Source of the DNA: Hyphomicrobium sp.
Lineage (GTDB): Bacteria; Pseudomonadota; Alphaproteobacteria; Rhizobiales; Hyphomicrobiaceae
DNA length: 64,000 nucleotides
Direction of reading: 5' to 3'
NCBI GenBank assembly: GCA_025351425.1
Contig: JANXVY010000056.1
Coordinates: 31,814 to 95,813 of the forward strand
In this document: in pieces, positions 44,241 through 53,437 of the stretch
Layout: every line of letters begins with the position of its first letter
Numbering within the stretch: the stretch's first letter is position 1
The notes under the pieces: model-generated
Seen by the model: only the letters and a program-made list of their open reading frames with translations
What the model was told of the DNA's origin: nothing
Database searches by the model: none
Made by a program: the position numbers and the translations under genes

Positions 44241-46175
44241 TCAGGCCACGCCGTGCCGCCGCCGCCAGGCTTCGAACATCAGAATCGACCATAGCGCATA
44301 CTGGCCGTTACGCACCCCGTCGAGATGCTGCTTCCACCGCGCCCGGATAGGGGCCGGATTGAAAATGCCGGCTTCGCGCAGTTTACGCTCGTCGAGCAGG
44401 TCTTCAGCCCAGTCGCGCAGTTCGGCGCGCAACCACCCGCCGACGGGGATGCTGAACCCGCTCTTGGGCCGGTCGACGAGCGCCGGTGGCACGTGGCGGT
44501 ACAGCACCTGCCGGAGCACCCATTTGGCGTCGCCGTTACGGATCTTGAGCGACAGCGGCAGCGACCACGCGAACGCCGCCAGGCGGTGGTCCAACAGCGG
44601 CGCCCGCACTTCGAGCGAAACCGCCATGCTTGCCCGGTCGACCTTGGTCAGGATATCGCCCGGCAGATAGCTCACCGTATCCAGATATTGCATCCGCTCG
44701 ATCGGGTTGGGCAGCAAGGCATTCAACGCCGCATCAGACTGCGGCCAAACCCGTTCGCGCCCGCCGATGACGACGCCATCAGGCTCGGGCCACTGGCTGG
44801 TCAGCTGGCGGTAGACGCCGCTTGCGTCGAGCGCCAGCACGCCCGCGAATTTATGCAGCTTGTCGCCGGGATAGGGCGGCCGTATCCGGCGCGGGAGGAT
44901 GCCCGCCAGCCGATCGAGCATTTCAGGCCGCGCAGCCGTGATCGCGCGGGCAAGACCAGACCTCACTCCATGCGGCAGCAGGGCCATTCGCCGCCGCAGC
45001 GTTTCGCCCAAATGATAGCGATTGTAGCCCGCAAACAGTTCGTCTCCGCCATCCCCCGACAACGCGACGGTCACCTGCTGGCGCGCGAGCTTGGAGACGA
45101 GAAACGTCGGGATCTGCGAACTATCCGCGAACGGCTCATCGTAGATGTCGGCGAGCCGCGGGATGACGTCGCGCGTCTCGTGCGGCGTGACCATGAATTC
45201 GGTGTGATCGGTCTTGAGGTGCGCCGCCACAGCTCGGGCATACGGGGCTTCGTTGTAGTCGGCCTCGTTAAAGCCGATCGAAAACGTCCGGACGGGCCGG
45301 GCGGACGCTTTCTGCATCAACGCAACAACCGCCGAGCTGTCGTAGCCCCCCGAGAGGAAGGCGCCGACGGGAACATCGGCGACCATCCGGCGGGCGACCG
45401 CATCGCCGAGCGTCCGCTCCAGCGCGTCGATGGCCTGCGCATCCGTCCCGGTGAACGGGGCAGCGCGCGCCTCTTCGATCTGCCGGGCAAGCGTCCAGTA
45501 GGCGGCTTGCGTGAACTCGCCTGCGGCGGAAACGGTAAGGATATGCCCCGGCTCGAGCTGGTTGACGCCCAGATAGACAGTGCCCGGACCCCGGTAGTAG
45601 CCGCGCCGTACGAAGCCGACGAGCCCGTCGCGATCGAGGTCTGCCCGGAAGGCCGGATGCGCCCGCAGCGCCCGCAACTCGGACCCGAACATGAAGAGCG
45701 CGCCCTGTTGGCTCCAGTAGAGCGGCTTTTTCCCGAGCCGGTCGCGCACCAGCGATAGCTGCCGTGTCTCCCGGTCGAACACCGCAAGCGCAAACATGCC
45801 CACGCACTTGGCAATTGCCGCCTCCAGTCCCCAGCTGGCGATCGCCTCGGCCAGCACCTCGGTATCGGAATGCCCGCGCCAGTCGTGGCCCGCGCCAAGC
45901 TCCGCGCGAAGCTGCTCCGCGTTGTAGATCTCGCCGTTATAGCTCAGCACGTACCGCCCCGAACGGGACGGCATCGGCTGGCGGCCGGCCGCCGTCAGGT
46001 CGACGATCGACAACCGCCGGTGCCCGAGCGCTGCGCCTGAGCTCTCATCCACCCAGACGCCGCCTTCGTCCGGCCCGCGATGGAAAAGGCTGTCGGCCAT
46101 CGCCCGCGCGATGCCTTCGAGCTCGGCCGCAGGCGTCGCGCGCTTGAGATCGAGAAAGCCCGCTAGTCCGCACAT
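44241..46175 (-). CDS. asnB: Glutamine-hydrolysing asparagine synthase-like protein
   Basis: 644 residues. Cys2 (MCGLAGF) is the amidotransferase nucleophile. The glutaminase part has HRRLSIVDL and YNGEIYN; the synthase part has GAFLSGGYDSSAVVAL (ATP pyrophosphatase loop) and ALSGDGGDELFAGYNRY. Members in polysaccharide loci often amidate sugar acids rather than make asparagine, and the location between fcl and a DUF268 gene favours that. Free asparagine synthesis remains possible. Confidence 0.88.
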   Translation of the reverse strand: MCGLAGFLDLKRATPAAELEGIARAMADSLFHRGPDEGGVWVDESSGAALGHRRLSIVDLTAAGRQPMPSRSGRYVLSYNGEIYNAEQLRAELGAGHDWRGHSDTEVLAEAIASWGLEAAIAKCVGMFALAVFDRETRQLSLVRDRLGKKPLYWSQQGALFMFGSELRALRAHPAFRADLDRDGLVGFVRRGYYRGPGTVYLGVNQLEPGHILTVSAAGEFTQAAYWTLARQIEEARAAPFTGTDAQAIDALERTLGDAVARRMVADVPVGAFLSGGYDSSAVVALMQKASARPVRTFSIGFNEADYNEAPYARAVAAHLKTDHTEFMVTPHETRDVIPRLADIYDEPFADSSQIPTFLVSKLARQQVTVALSGDGGDELFAGYNRYHLGETLRRRMALLPHGVRSGLARAITAARPEMLDRLAGILPRRIRPPYPGDKLHKFAGVLALDASGVYRQLTSQWPEPDGVVIGGRERVWPQSDAALNALLPNPIERMQYLDTVSYLPGDILTKVDRASMAVSLEVRAPLLDHRLAAFAWSLPLSLKIRNGDAKWVLRQVLYRHVPPALVDRPKSGFSIPVGGWLRAELRDWAEDLLDERKLREAGIFNPAPIRARWKQHLDGVRNGQYALWSILMFEAWRRRHGVA

Positions 46176-46208
46176 GCGCGCCCCCGCCCCGAGAAATGTA
46201 AACCCACG

Positions 46209-47180
46209 CTAAGCCTGCGCAAGAAACGCCTGATAGGTGGAGGCGAGCCCGTCGCGCAAGGTAATCTTGGGCGACCAGCCGAGTGCGTGGAGCCGCGCGC
46301 TGCTCATGAGCTTGCGCGGCGTACCGTCGGGCTTCGTCAGGTCGTGCGTCAGCGTGCCAGCGTATCCGACCGCCTCGCAGACGAGCGTCGTCGCCTCCAG
46401 GATCGACACATCTTCCCCGTAGCCGATGTTGATGTGCTCATGCGCCGAATAGGTTTTCATCACAAAGACCAGCGCATCGGCGCAATCGTCCACGTGCATG
46501 AACTCGCGCAGCGGCGACCCGGTCCCCCAGACGACCATGGTCGGATCGCCCTTGCGCTTGGCCTCATGCGCCTTGCGGATCAGCGCCGGAATGACGTGGC
46601 TCGAATTCAGGTCGTAATTGTCGCCGGGGCCATAGAGATTGGTCGGCATCGCTGAAATGTAGTCGCAGCCGTACTGCTGACGGAACGCCTGGCACAACTT
46701 GATCCCTGCGATTTTCGCGATCGCATACCATTCGTTGGTCGGCTCGAGAGGGCCGGTCAGCAGCGCCTCTTCGACGATCGGCTGCGGCGCCATCCGCGGA
46801 TAGATGCACGACGAGCCAAGGAACAGCAGCTTTTCGACCTGGGTCTCGTAGGCGCTCTCGATGATGCTGTTCGAGATCATGAGGTTATCGTGCAGGAAAT
46901 CGACCGGCCGCGACTGATTGGCGAGAATGCCGCCGACCTTTGCCGCCGCGACGAACACCGCTTGGGGCTTGTTGTCGGCCATCCAGGCCCGCACGTCGTC
47001 GAGCCGCTTGAGATCGAGCGCGTGCCGGTCAACGGTCAGGATCGTGCAGTCCTCGGCGCGCAGCCGTCGCACCAGCGCGCTGCCGACCATCCCATTATGA
47101 CCGGCAACCCATACCCGCTTGCCGCGGAGATCGTATGACGCGCGCTGAGGTGCCGTTTCTACGAGTGTCTCCGTTTTCAA
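46209..47180 (-). CDS. fcl: GDP-L-fucose synthase
   Basis: About 323 residues of the extended SDR type. The Rossmann motif is VWVAGHNGMVGSALVRRL; the catalytic SCIYP and YAIAKIAG (YxxxK) are present, as are the GDP-sugar residues NLYGPGDNYD. It converts GDP-4-keto-6-deoxymannose to GDP-L-fucose. No Met lies near the N-terminus. TTG 47180 has GGAG 7 bases upstream and gives the usual family length; a start at 47267 would add 29 residues unlike the family. The partner dehydratase (gmd) is not in the window. Confidence 0.9.
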   Translation of the reverse strand: MKTETLVETAPQRASYDLRGKRVWVAGHNGMVGSALVRRLRAEDCTILTVDRHALDLKRLDDVRAWMADNKPQAVFVAAAKVGGILANQSRPVDFLHDNLMISNSIIESAYETQVEKLLFLGSSCIYPRMAPQPIVEEALLTGPLEPTNEWYAIAKIAGIKLCQAFRQQYGCDYISAMPTNLYGPGDNYDLNSSHVIPALIRKAHEAKRKGDPTMVVWGTGSPLREFMHVDDCADALVFVMKTYSAHEHINIGYGEDVSILEATTLVCEAVGYAGTLTHDLTKPDGTPRKLMSSARLHALGWSPKITLRDGLASTYQAFLAQA

Positions 47181-47328
47181 ACCCGTTCTCCAGCAGCGTG
47201 TCAGCGAAATCCAATCGAACGCGCATCGCTGAGCGTTGGTCCGCCGGACTCGTGACCGCTGGAACACCCGTTTTCAACCCGGTTGTCAACCAGACCGCTC
47301 ACCGGCAGCTTTCATCGAGACCAGCAGC

Positions 47329-48120
47329 CTACTTGGCAGGTGCCTCTTGCGGCACCAAGGCGGGGGCGGCGGGATTGGCCACAGCCCCAGGCGCTGCGGC
47401 GGCAGGTGTAGCGGCGGCCGGTGAAGCGGCAACGGCCGGCTGAGCGGGACCGGGGTCTGCGAGCGGCTTGGGAAACACCTCCGGCCCGCACGCCCGGTCG
47501 ATGCGCGCCTCGCTGGCCTTGCGCATCGGCACGTCATACCCGCCCCAAGGGAGGAACGACAGCCGCGTCAACCGGTCGAGTTCGTTGGTGAACGTTGCGC
47601 CGCAATCGAGCGTGAACTGATGCAGATCGGTCATCCGGCACGCGGTGAGCACCGGCAGCGGATCGCCACCCTTGGTCTTCAGATCGTAGGCTTTGGTGAT
47701 GCACTGGTCTGTCGCCGTCAGCCCGGGGACCAGCAGTTCCTGGAATTGGGTTTCCAGCCGAGTGACCCCGCCCTGTCCCGAGATGTCGCGGATCGTGAAC
47801 ACATTGCGCTGCGTCTTGGCGTTCCACGCGACGAAGGCTTCGTCGTAGACCCGCTTGCGATAGCGCAGTTCGTCGAGATCGGCGTTGCGCTTGAGCGACC
47901 ACATCACCATCCCGGCGCGCGTCCGCCGTTCGTAGACGAGATCGGCGATCGACTGGATGGCAACCGTCTTGCGCTGATACGCGGCATAGGTCTGGGCGAG
48001 CCACGCACCCACTCCCGCGGTGACTAGGCCGTTTACGATGGCCGAAAGGATCGCGAACGCGATCAGCTGGCGCCGCCCGAGCCGGGCGTACCGCGCGAGC
48101 CCCAAACCGAATTTCGACAT
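47329..48120 (-). CDS. Membrane-anchored protein of unknown function
   Basis: 263 residues from ATG 48120. A basic N-terminus and one membrane helix (LIAFAILSAIVNGLVTAGVGAWLA) precede a soluble, mostly helical domain with four cysteines (TDQCITKAY, LTACRMTD, LDCGATF, DRACGPE). The last 45 residues are Ala/Pro-rich and disordered. The open frame to 48186 is not needed. It lies between moaA (49 bp upstream) and fcl on the same strand. I do not recognise a family. Confidence 0.6.
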   Translation of the reverse strand: MSKFGLGLARYARLGRRQLIAFAILSAIVNGLVTAGVGAWLAQTYAAYQRKTVAIQSIADLVYERRTRAGMVMWSLKRNADLDELRYRKRVYDEAFVAWNAKTQRNVFTIRDISGQGGVTRLETQFQELLVPGLTATDQCITKAYDLKTKGGDPLPVLTACRMTDLHQFTLDCGATFTNELDRLTRLSFLPWGGYDVPMRKASEARIDRACGPEVFPKPLADPGPAQPAVAASPAAATPAAAAPGAVANPAAPALVPQEAPAK

Positions 48121-48169
48121 GACCTGTCCCTGCTCGAGCTGTCTGCAATACCTAGGCCGAGCGGAGCTA

Positions 48170-49195
48170 TCAGCCGCCGGTGACACTCATGTGGCGGCTG
48201 ACGGCGGGCTTCCGGGTCGTCCGGTCGATGATGAAGTCATGCCCTTTGGGCTTGCGCGCGATGGCCTCCGTCACGGCGAGATGCAACGCCGCGTCGTTAT
48301 CGGGGTTTGCCCGCAGCACCGGGCGCAGATCGGCCGCATCGTCCTGCCCCAGGCACATGTAGAGCGTACCGGTGCAGGTGAGGCGCACGCGGTTGCAGCT
48401 TTCGCAGAAATTGTGCGTCAGCGGCGTAATGAAACCGAGCCGCCCGCCAGTTTCCTTGACCCGCACATAACGCGCCGGCCCCCCCGTCCGGTAGGGAATA
48501 TCTTCGAGCGTGAAGCGGTCCATGAGCCGCGCCCGCACCACCGAAAGCGGCAGATACTGATCGGTCCGGTCGCCCTCGATTTCGCCGAGCGGCATGGTCT
48601 CGATGAGCGTGAGATCCGCCCCCCGGCCATGGGCGAACGCCATCAGCGCCTCGATCTCGTGCTCGTTGACGTCCTTCAACGCCACGGCATTGATCTTGAC
48701 GGCAAGCCCCGCCCGCTCGGCAGCCTCGATGCCCTCCATCACGACGCGAAGATCGCCCCAGCGCGTGATGTCCTTGAACTTCGCCGGGTCGAGTGTATCG
48801 AGCGAGACGTTGATCCGCTTGACCCCGCACGCGGCCAGTTCGGCGGCATGCGTCTTCAGCTGGCTACCGTTGGTCGTCAGCGTCAGTTCCTCAAGCGCCC
48901 CCGACTGGAGGTGCCGCGACAGCGCCCGGAACAGCCACATGATGTTCTTGCGTACGAGTGGCTCGCCCCCGGTGATGCGCAGCTTGCGCACGCCGCGCGC
49001 AACGAACGCCGAGCACAGCCGGTCGAGTTCTTCGAGCGACAGCAGATCGCGCTTGGGCAGGAACGTCATATGCTCCGACATGCAGTAGACGCAGCGGAAA
49101 TCGCACCGGTCGGTGACCGACACGCGCAGATAGCTGATATGGCGCCCGAACGGGTCGATCATGGTCGGCACGGAAACGTCCGGTTGCAAGGTCAT
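48170..49195 (-). CDS. moaA: GTP 3',8-cyclase MoaA
   Basis: 341 residues from ATG 49195 (MTLQPDV); 49162 is an alternative. The radical-SAM cluster is CDFRCVYC (Cys31, 35, 38). The second cluster is contributed by [18 protein letters not shown] in the C-terminal part. The protein ends in Gly-Gly, which MoaA needs for activity. It rearranges GTP to cyclic 3',8-cH2-GTP, the first step of molybdenum cofactor synthesis. No other moa gene is near. Confidence 0.95.
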   Translation of the reverse strand: MTLQPDVSVPTMIDPFGRHISYLRVSVTDRCDFRCVYCMSEHMTFLPKRDLLSLEELDRLCSAFVARGVRKLRITGGEPLVRKNIMWLFRALSRHLQSGALEELTLTTNGSQLKTHAAELAACGVKRINVSLDTLDPAKFKDITRWGDLRVVMEGIEAAERAGLAVKINAVALKDVNEHEIEALMAFAHGRGADLTLIETMPLGEIEGDRTDQYLPLSVVRARLMDRFTLEDIPYRTGGPARYVRVKETGGRLGFITPLTHNFCESCNRVRLTCTGTLYMCLGQDDAADLRPVLRANPDNDAALHLAVTEAIARKPKGHDFIIDRTTRKPAVSRHMSVTGG

Positions 49196-49345
49196 AGCGT
49201 CCTTTTTCGGCGAGCAAGCCTGAGCGGGGCCCAGAGCCAAAAATGCCTGTCGGTCGTGATGATTGGAATTGCCATACCACCGCCAGGGTGTTGTAACATA
49301 TATGCCATCCCGGCAGGTACCGGTAGTAGAGGTGCGCGAATTGCC

Positions 49346-49750
49346 ATGATTTCGATTCTGTTGTTGGCGGTGATGGTCGTTATGGTTGCCACCATGCGGC
49401 GGCCTTCAGGCGGCGCGCGTCCCAAGCGCCCGGCAGCTAAGGGGGCAGTGCGCCTGGATACGTCGGGCGCATCTCGCGATAACCGGGACCAGGGCGTCGT
49501 GAGCTACCGGCTGCTTCAGGACAAGAAGCTGCCCTCCGCAACCCAGCGCGTCTTGCGCCGCGTGACGCGTCCCTTCATCTGGTTCCAGCGCAAGTTCAGA
49601 ACGCCAAGGCCCGAGCAGGTGAAAGGCGAACCCCGCTCCACACGCGAGTCGGTCGAGTTGCAGAATTTCCTCGACGCCCGCAATCGCGAGATCGCCCGCC
49701 GCAAGTCCGAAGGCCCCTCGAAGCCCGGGCCCGAGGACACCCTGCACTGA
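49346..49750 (+). CDS. Small membrane-anchored basic protein, function unknown
   Basis: 134 residues from ATG 49346. One N-terminal membrane helix ([16 protein letters not shown]) is followed by a strongly basic, probably cytoplasmic region ([33 protein letters not shown]). The frame is open far upstream, but that part is antisense to moaA. It is divergent from moaA. I recognise no family. Length, good start and lack of competing frame support a real gene. Confidence 0.5.
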   Translation: MISILLLAVMVVMVATMRRPSGGARPKRPAAKGAVRLDTSGASRDNRDQGVVSYRLLQDKKLPSATQRVLRRVTRPFIWFQRKFRTPRPEQVKGEPRSTRESVELQNFLDARNREIARRKSEGPSKPGPEDTLH

Positions 49751-49827
49751 TCGCAAGAGACTGATCTCAAGGCCACAACTCTCAAGGCCACAACTCGTAA
49801 CCGCGGCTGCCGGAATTGCCAATCTGC

Positions 49828-50859
49828 TCACACGATGAGCTGGATGATCTTCTTGTCGACCAGCGCCTTGATCATCACGGCAGCCCCGCACTGCTGCGAA
49901 ACGGTCGTGCCGGACCACTCGTTGTCGGCGACGAACTTGCCCGCCGTGTAGTGGTTCGAGAAGCTCCACAGGTAAGGCGAATTGGTATTGTGCAGCTCGC
50001 GTGACCTAAACCCGTTGTACGCTTCGATGCGGAACAGCATCCGGGCGAGGTTCCAGTCCAGGTGCTCGGTGAATTTTTCCAGCGCCAAGGCGTCTTTCGC
50101 GCTCGATTGCCAGTCGGACGGCGGCTGCCAGACGAGCGGCCGCCCGGCCGGAACGTGGGTCGTGCGCTTCGAAAGCGGATCGCCGTTGTGGAGGTGCGCG
50201 TCGAAGTTGAAACTGGCTTCCAGCGCGTGCAGCACCCCGATGAAGTACCACGGCACGCAGATGTCGTCTTCGAGCTTCTCGTAGGCAGCCCGGTACTTCG
50301 CGTTGGTCAATTTCGACACATACCAGTCGACCGTGGACTGCCGCTCCGGCCGGACCTTGCAGCTGTCGAAGAGCTCGAGATAGGCCGCCTTGTATTTGTC
50401 GTAGCGTTGCGATGGATCGACCGTTTCAGCCTGCGCAGCGCCGATCAAGCCGGCGAACGAGAACAAGCTATGGCCGGGCAGTTCTGATTTCTGGTGCGGC
50501 GAACGCTCGCGCCCGTTGATGGCGTTGAGCAGCGCCTGCGCGCGCGTCTTCAAGTCGGCCACCACGGCTTTTTCGACCGCGGTATCCACCTCTGGCCCGT
50601 CGAGATCGTCGATGAAATCGACGATCGCGCGCACGATTTCGCTGAATTTGGGCGAGTCGGCCGAAGGTACGCTGACTTGGGCAACGTCGATCCCGGCCCT
50701 ACGCGCCTCGTCCGACATATCCTTGAGCCGCTTCCAATCGTCGATACTGACAGTGGTGGCGAAGGCAACGCCAAAACCCAACCCGCTGACGGCAACCGCG
50801 CCGCTCCCGGCCAGACCCTGTCCAAACCGCCGCCGGCTGATACGCATATGACGAGACAT
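49828..50859 (-). CDS. Tat-exported lysozyme-like protein
   Basis: About 343 residues. A twin-arginine signal (ISRRRFGQGLAGSGAVAVSGLGF) directs folded export. The mature C-terminal domain contains DICVPWYFIGVLHALEASFNFDAHLHNGDPL, then RTTHVPAGRP, DWNLARMLFRIEAYNGF and SPYLWSFSNHYTAGKFVAD. This pattern recalls a lysozyme-like family in which the Glu after HxL is catalytic. Peptidoglycan cleavage is therefore likely, but assigned from memory of the motif. It is divergent from the GH114-like gene. The N-terminal third (residues 40-150) is unassigned. Confidence 0.65.
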   Translation of the reverse strand: MSRHMRISRRRFGQGLAGSGAVAVSGLGFGVAFATTVSIDDWKRLKDMSDEARRAGIDVAQVSVPSADSPKFSEIVRAIVDFIDDLDGPEVDTAVEKAVVADLKTRAQALLNAINGRERSPHQKSELPGHSLFSFAGLIGAAQAETVDPSQRYDKYKAAYLELFDSCKVRPERQSTVDWYVSKLTNAKYRAAYEKLEDDICVPWYFIGVLHALEASFNFDAHLHNGDPLSKRTTHVPAGRPLVWQPPSDWQSSAKDALALEKFTEHLDWNLARMLFRIEAYNGFRSRELHNTNSPYLWSFSNHYTAGKFVADNEWSGTTVSQQCGAAVMIKALVDKKIIQLIV

Positions 50860-51040
50860 AAGGCCGTTCCCCGCGAAACCCACACCACTAGAGTTGGACG
50901 TTAACCCGCCGCGCGCAATTCAGGAAGCCATCCCCGCGCACCCCAGGAAGCGATTGTTGTCGCGCTGTGCCATTTTTTGTCTGCCGCAACCCTACGGGCC
51001 CGATATATACACAACGGCGCGTGTAACTTTGGAGGCATCG

Positions 51041-52027
51041 ATGGTCTGCGTGTTGAAGTCCGTCCGGTTGCAGGCCCTGGGAATGATCGCATCTCTCCTT
51101 GTCGGCCTTGCAGGTGCCGTAACGCCCGCCTTCGCGGACGCCAACGTCGTGCAGGGCCAGCAGATCAAGAGCTGGGGCTATCAATTACAGAACGACGACC
51201 CCGCCACGATCGCCAATTCCCCCTACGATCTTGTGGTGATGGACTATCAGCGCGATCCCGCGATCGGGCCGCCGTTCACCCCGGCCGAACTCGCCCGCAT
51301 GAAGAAGAAGCCGGATGGTAGCCGCCGTTTCGTCATCGCCTACATCTCCATCGGCGAGGCCGAGAATTACCGCTACTACTGGGGCGACCGGAACTGGGGC
51401 GACATCCGCAACCGCACGCCCTTGATCGAGAAGGAAAACCCGGAGTGGCCGGGGAATCTTTCGGTCAAATACTGGGAGCAGGAATGGCAGAACCTGATCC
51501 TCAACGACGCCGACAGCTATATCAACCGGATCATGGATGCGGGCTTCGACGGCATCTATCTCGACAAGATCGACATCGCCGACGACTACCAGGGCAAGAC
51601 GCCGGCCGGCACCGTGGCCAGCGACCTGATGATCCAGTTCGTGCGCAAGATTTCGATCGTGACCAAACTGCGCAACAAGAACTTCCTGACCATCGCCCAG
51701 AACGCCGAAGGCCTGCTGGACGACGACGATTACCGCGCCGCCATCGACGGCATCGGCAAAGAGAGCGTGCTGTATTCGGAAGGCCTGTTCGACCCCAAGA
51801 ACCCCTTCAAGGATCCCGTGCGCAACGACGCGCCTTCGATCAAGGAAACGAAGCGCCTGCTGTCGAAGCTGACCGCAGACGGCAAGCTCGTTCTGTGCGT
51901 CGAATACATCAACAAGGCCGCGCTGGTCCAAACCGCGGCGACGGAACTGAACAAGGACGGCTTTGTCGCCTATTTCGGCCCGCGGGATCTGGCGCATCTG
52001 GCCTACACCGAAGTTGCGAGCAAATAG
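51041..52027 (+). CDS. Secreted GH114-like (TM1410/MJ1477 type) TIM-barrel hydrolase
   Basis: 328 residues from ATG 51041, with GGAGG 6 bases upstream. Signal peptide: LGMIASLLVGLAGAVTPAFA. The barrel domain has SWGYQLQNDDPATIANSPYDLVVMDYQRD, RFVIAYISIGEAENYRYYW and MDAGFDGIYLDKIDIADDY, characteristic of the TM1410/MJ1477 family and of endo-alpha-1,4-polygalactosaminidase (GH114). It probably cleaves an extracellular galactosamine-containing glycan. The frame upstream to 50894 is not coding. Confidence 0.82.
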   Translation: MVCVLKSVRLQALGMIASLLVGLAGAVTPAFADANVVQGQQIKSWGYQLQNDDPATIANSPYDLVVMDYQRDPAIGPPFTPAELARMKKKPDGSRRFVIAYISIGEAENYRYYWGDRNWGDIRNRTPLIEKENPEWPGNLSVKYWEQEWQNLILNDADSYINRIMDAGFDGIYLDKIDIADDYQGKTPAGTVASDLMIQFVRKISIVTKLRNKNFLTIAQNAEGLLDDDDYRAAIDGIGKESVLYSEGLFDPKNPFKDPVRNDAPSIKETKRLLSKLTADGKLVLCVEYINKAALVQTAATELNKDGFVAYFGPRDLAHLAYTEVASK

Positions 52028-52130
52028 CCGCACCGTTGAACCGTAGACACTAACCATCTGATCGGAAAAGACTAAGAATGTTCAGCGGACATTCAGATCT
52101 AGATCGCTAAAGTACGGGAAACAGTTCGCG

Positions 52131-52155
52131 ATTGCGCCTGATGGCGTGGCGCAAT
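52131..52155. other. Hairpin before the small secreted protein gene
   Basis: Perfect 8-bp inverted repeat ATTGCGCC / GGCGCAAT with a 9-nt loop, 20 bp before ATG 52175. It could be an operator or a leader hairpin. No T-run follows. Confidence 0.35.
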
Positions 52156-52174
52156 TTGGGATGGGGAGATTGAC

Positions 52175-52450
52175 ATGCGTAAGAGTATTCCAGCCCTGGG
52201 TCTGGTCGTCGTGACCCTCGCAGCCGCAGGCTTTGCGGTTGCCCAGCAGCCTCCCGCGCCCGAGGCGGCGCCGGTTCCGCCCTTGGCGGCGTCCCCGTGC
52301 GCGAAGTTGCCTGAGACGGAATGCGGTAGCACCACGGGATGCGTCTGGTTGCCAGGCTTCAAGGTCGCCGGCGGCGCCGAAGTCCCAGGCTATTGCCGCC
52401 CCGCCCCCAAACCGCTGACCGCCCGCCGTCCGCCGTCCGCACCCCAGTAA
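52175..52450 (+). CDS. Small secreted cysteine-containing protein
   Basis: 91 residues with a GGGGAGA ribosome site. Signal peptide (LGLVVVTLAAAGFAVAQQ), Pro-rich spacer, then a short cysteine-rich segment ASPCAKLPETECGSTTGCVWLPGF...GYC, with four cysteines spaced like a small disulfide-bonded domain. The C-terminus is basic and Pro-rich. Function unknown. It lies in a 440-bp gap between the GH114-like gene and a convergent methyltransferase gene, so it is a separate unit. Confidence 0.65.
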   Translation: MRKSIPALGLVVVTLAAAGFAVAQQPPAPEAAPVPPLAASPCAKLPETECGSTTGCVWLPGFKVAGGAEVPGYCRPAPKPLTARRPPSAPQ

Positions 52451-52466
52451 CCCTACCCAGCGGAGC

Positions 52467-53360
52467 TTATTCGCCGGACGTGTGCGTGCGATCGCCCAGC
52501 ACGGCGGCGAGCCGCGTGGTCGCTGTGCCCGGCCGCAACGGCTTGGGCTGGCTCTCGTGGGGTACCCACCCCGTCAGCGTTATGATCTCGAACGTCGCTG
52601 GAATCCGGCCCCCGGGAAGTCCGAACCGCTCGCTGTAAACCTCGGCTGCGCGCATCAGCAATGCTCGTGTCACGGGCGTGCGGCGGCGCTCGCTGAGCAT
52701 GTTGGCAGCCCCCATACCCTTGATCTCGCGCATCAGATGCAGCGGGCTTTCATAGGTGACCGTGACCGTATCTGTATCGGCGACCGGCAGCGCAAAGCCC
52801 GCCCGCTGCAGCAGCGCACCCAGCCCCCGCACATCGGCGAACGGCGCAACGCGTGGCGAGGCGCCGCCGGTCACCTCGGCTTCCGCGACCAGCCACGCTT
52901 CCCGCAGCTCCCGCAGTGTCTCCCCGCCGAGCACCGCTGCCAGGAGCAGGCCATCCGGCTTCAGCACCCGCCGCAATTGGATGAGCGCGCCCGGCAGATC
53001 GTTGACGAGCTGCAAGCTGAGCCCGGAAACAGCGAGATCGAATTGTTCCGGCCCAAATGGCAGCGCTTCCAGGTCCGCCTCTTGCACCGGCCCCTCGCAG
53101 TGCGCAAGCAGCCTGCGCGACGGCTCGGCGTCGAGCAGCGCGCGCACGTTCGGCAGGGTCCGCAACCGCCGGCTCAGCAGCCCGTGGTGCGCTTCGATGT
53201 TGAGGCCCGCCTCGAACGTACGCGTGACGATTCCGATCCGCTCGGCGAAGTCGTCGGCCACCCGCGCCAGCAGAAAATCGTGCTGGGCAGCTGTCGCCGC
53301 ATGGCGTTCCCGCCGCGAAACCAGCAAGGCCCGATCGAAAATATTGGGCGCGTCGCTCAT
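52467..53360 (-). CDS. Methyltransferase-domain protein, NDUFAF5/BioC-like
   Basis: 297 residues. The N-terminal segment IFDRALLVSRRERHAA matches the NDUFAF5 family of complex I assembly factors. The Rossmann core contains LEALPFGPEQFDLAVSGLSLQLVNDLPGALIQLRRVLKPDGLLLAAVLGG, followed by TLRELREAWLVAEAEVTGG. A typical motif I is weak here. NDUFAF5 hydroxylates an arginine of a complex I subunit; BioC methylates malonyl-ACP. As the biotin operon is 3 kb away and uses BioZ, I favour the NDUFAF5 type. Confidence 0.8.
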   Translation of the reverse strand: MSDAPNIFDRALLVSRRERHAATAAQHDFLLARVADDFAERIGIVTRTFEAGLNIEAHHGLLSRRLRTLPNVRALLDAEPSRRLLAHCEGPVQEADLEALPFGPEQFDLAVSGLSLQLVNDLPGALIQLRRVLKPDGLLLAAVLGGETLRELREAWLVAEAEVTGGASPRVAPFADVRGLGALLQRAGFALPVADTDTVTVTYESPLHLMREIKGMGAANMLSERRRTPVTRALLMRAAEVYSERFGLPGGRIPATFEIITLTGWVPHESQPKPLRPGTATTRLAAVLGDRTHTSGE

Positions 53361-53437
53361 AGGTGTTTGCGCATCCTACTCGTGTCTCAAGTAGCTCTCG
53401 CATCGATCTGCCGCATGCGTTAGCATAAACTGAGACA

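Noticed and set aside
48020..49345. Plus-strand frame upstream of the small membrane protein
   Set aside because: Antisense to moaA. Only the part from ATG 49346 has a membrane helix and is free of overlap.
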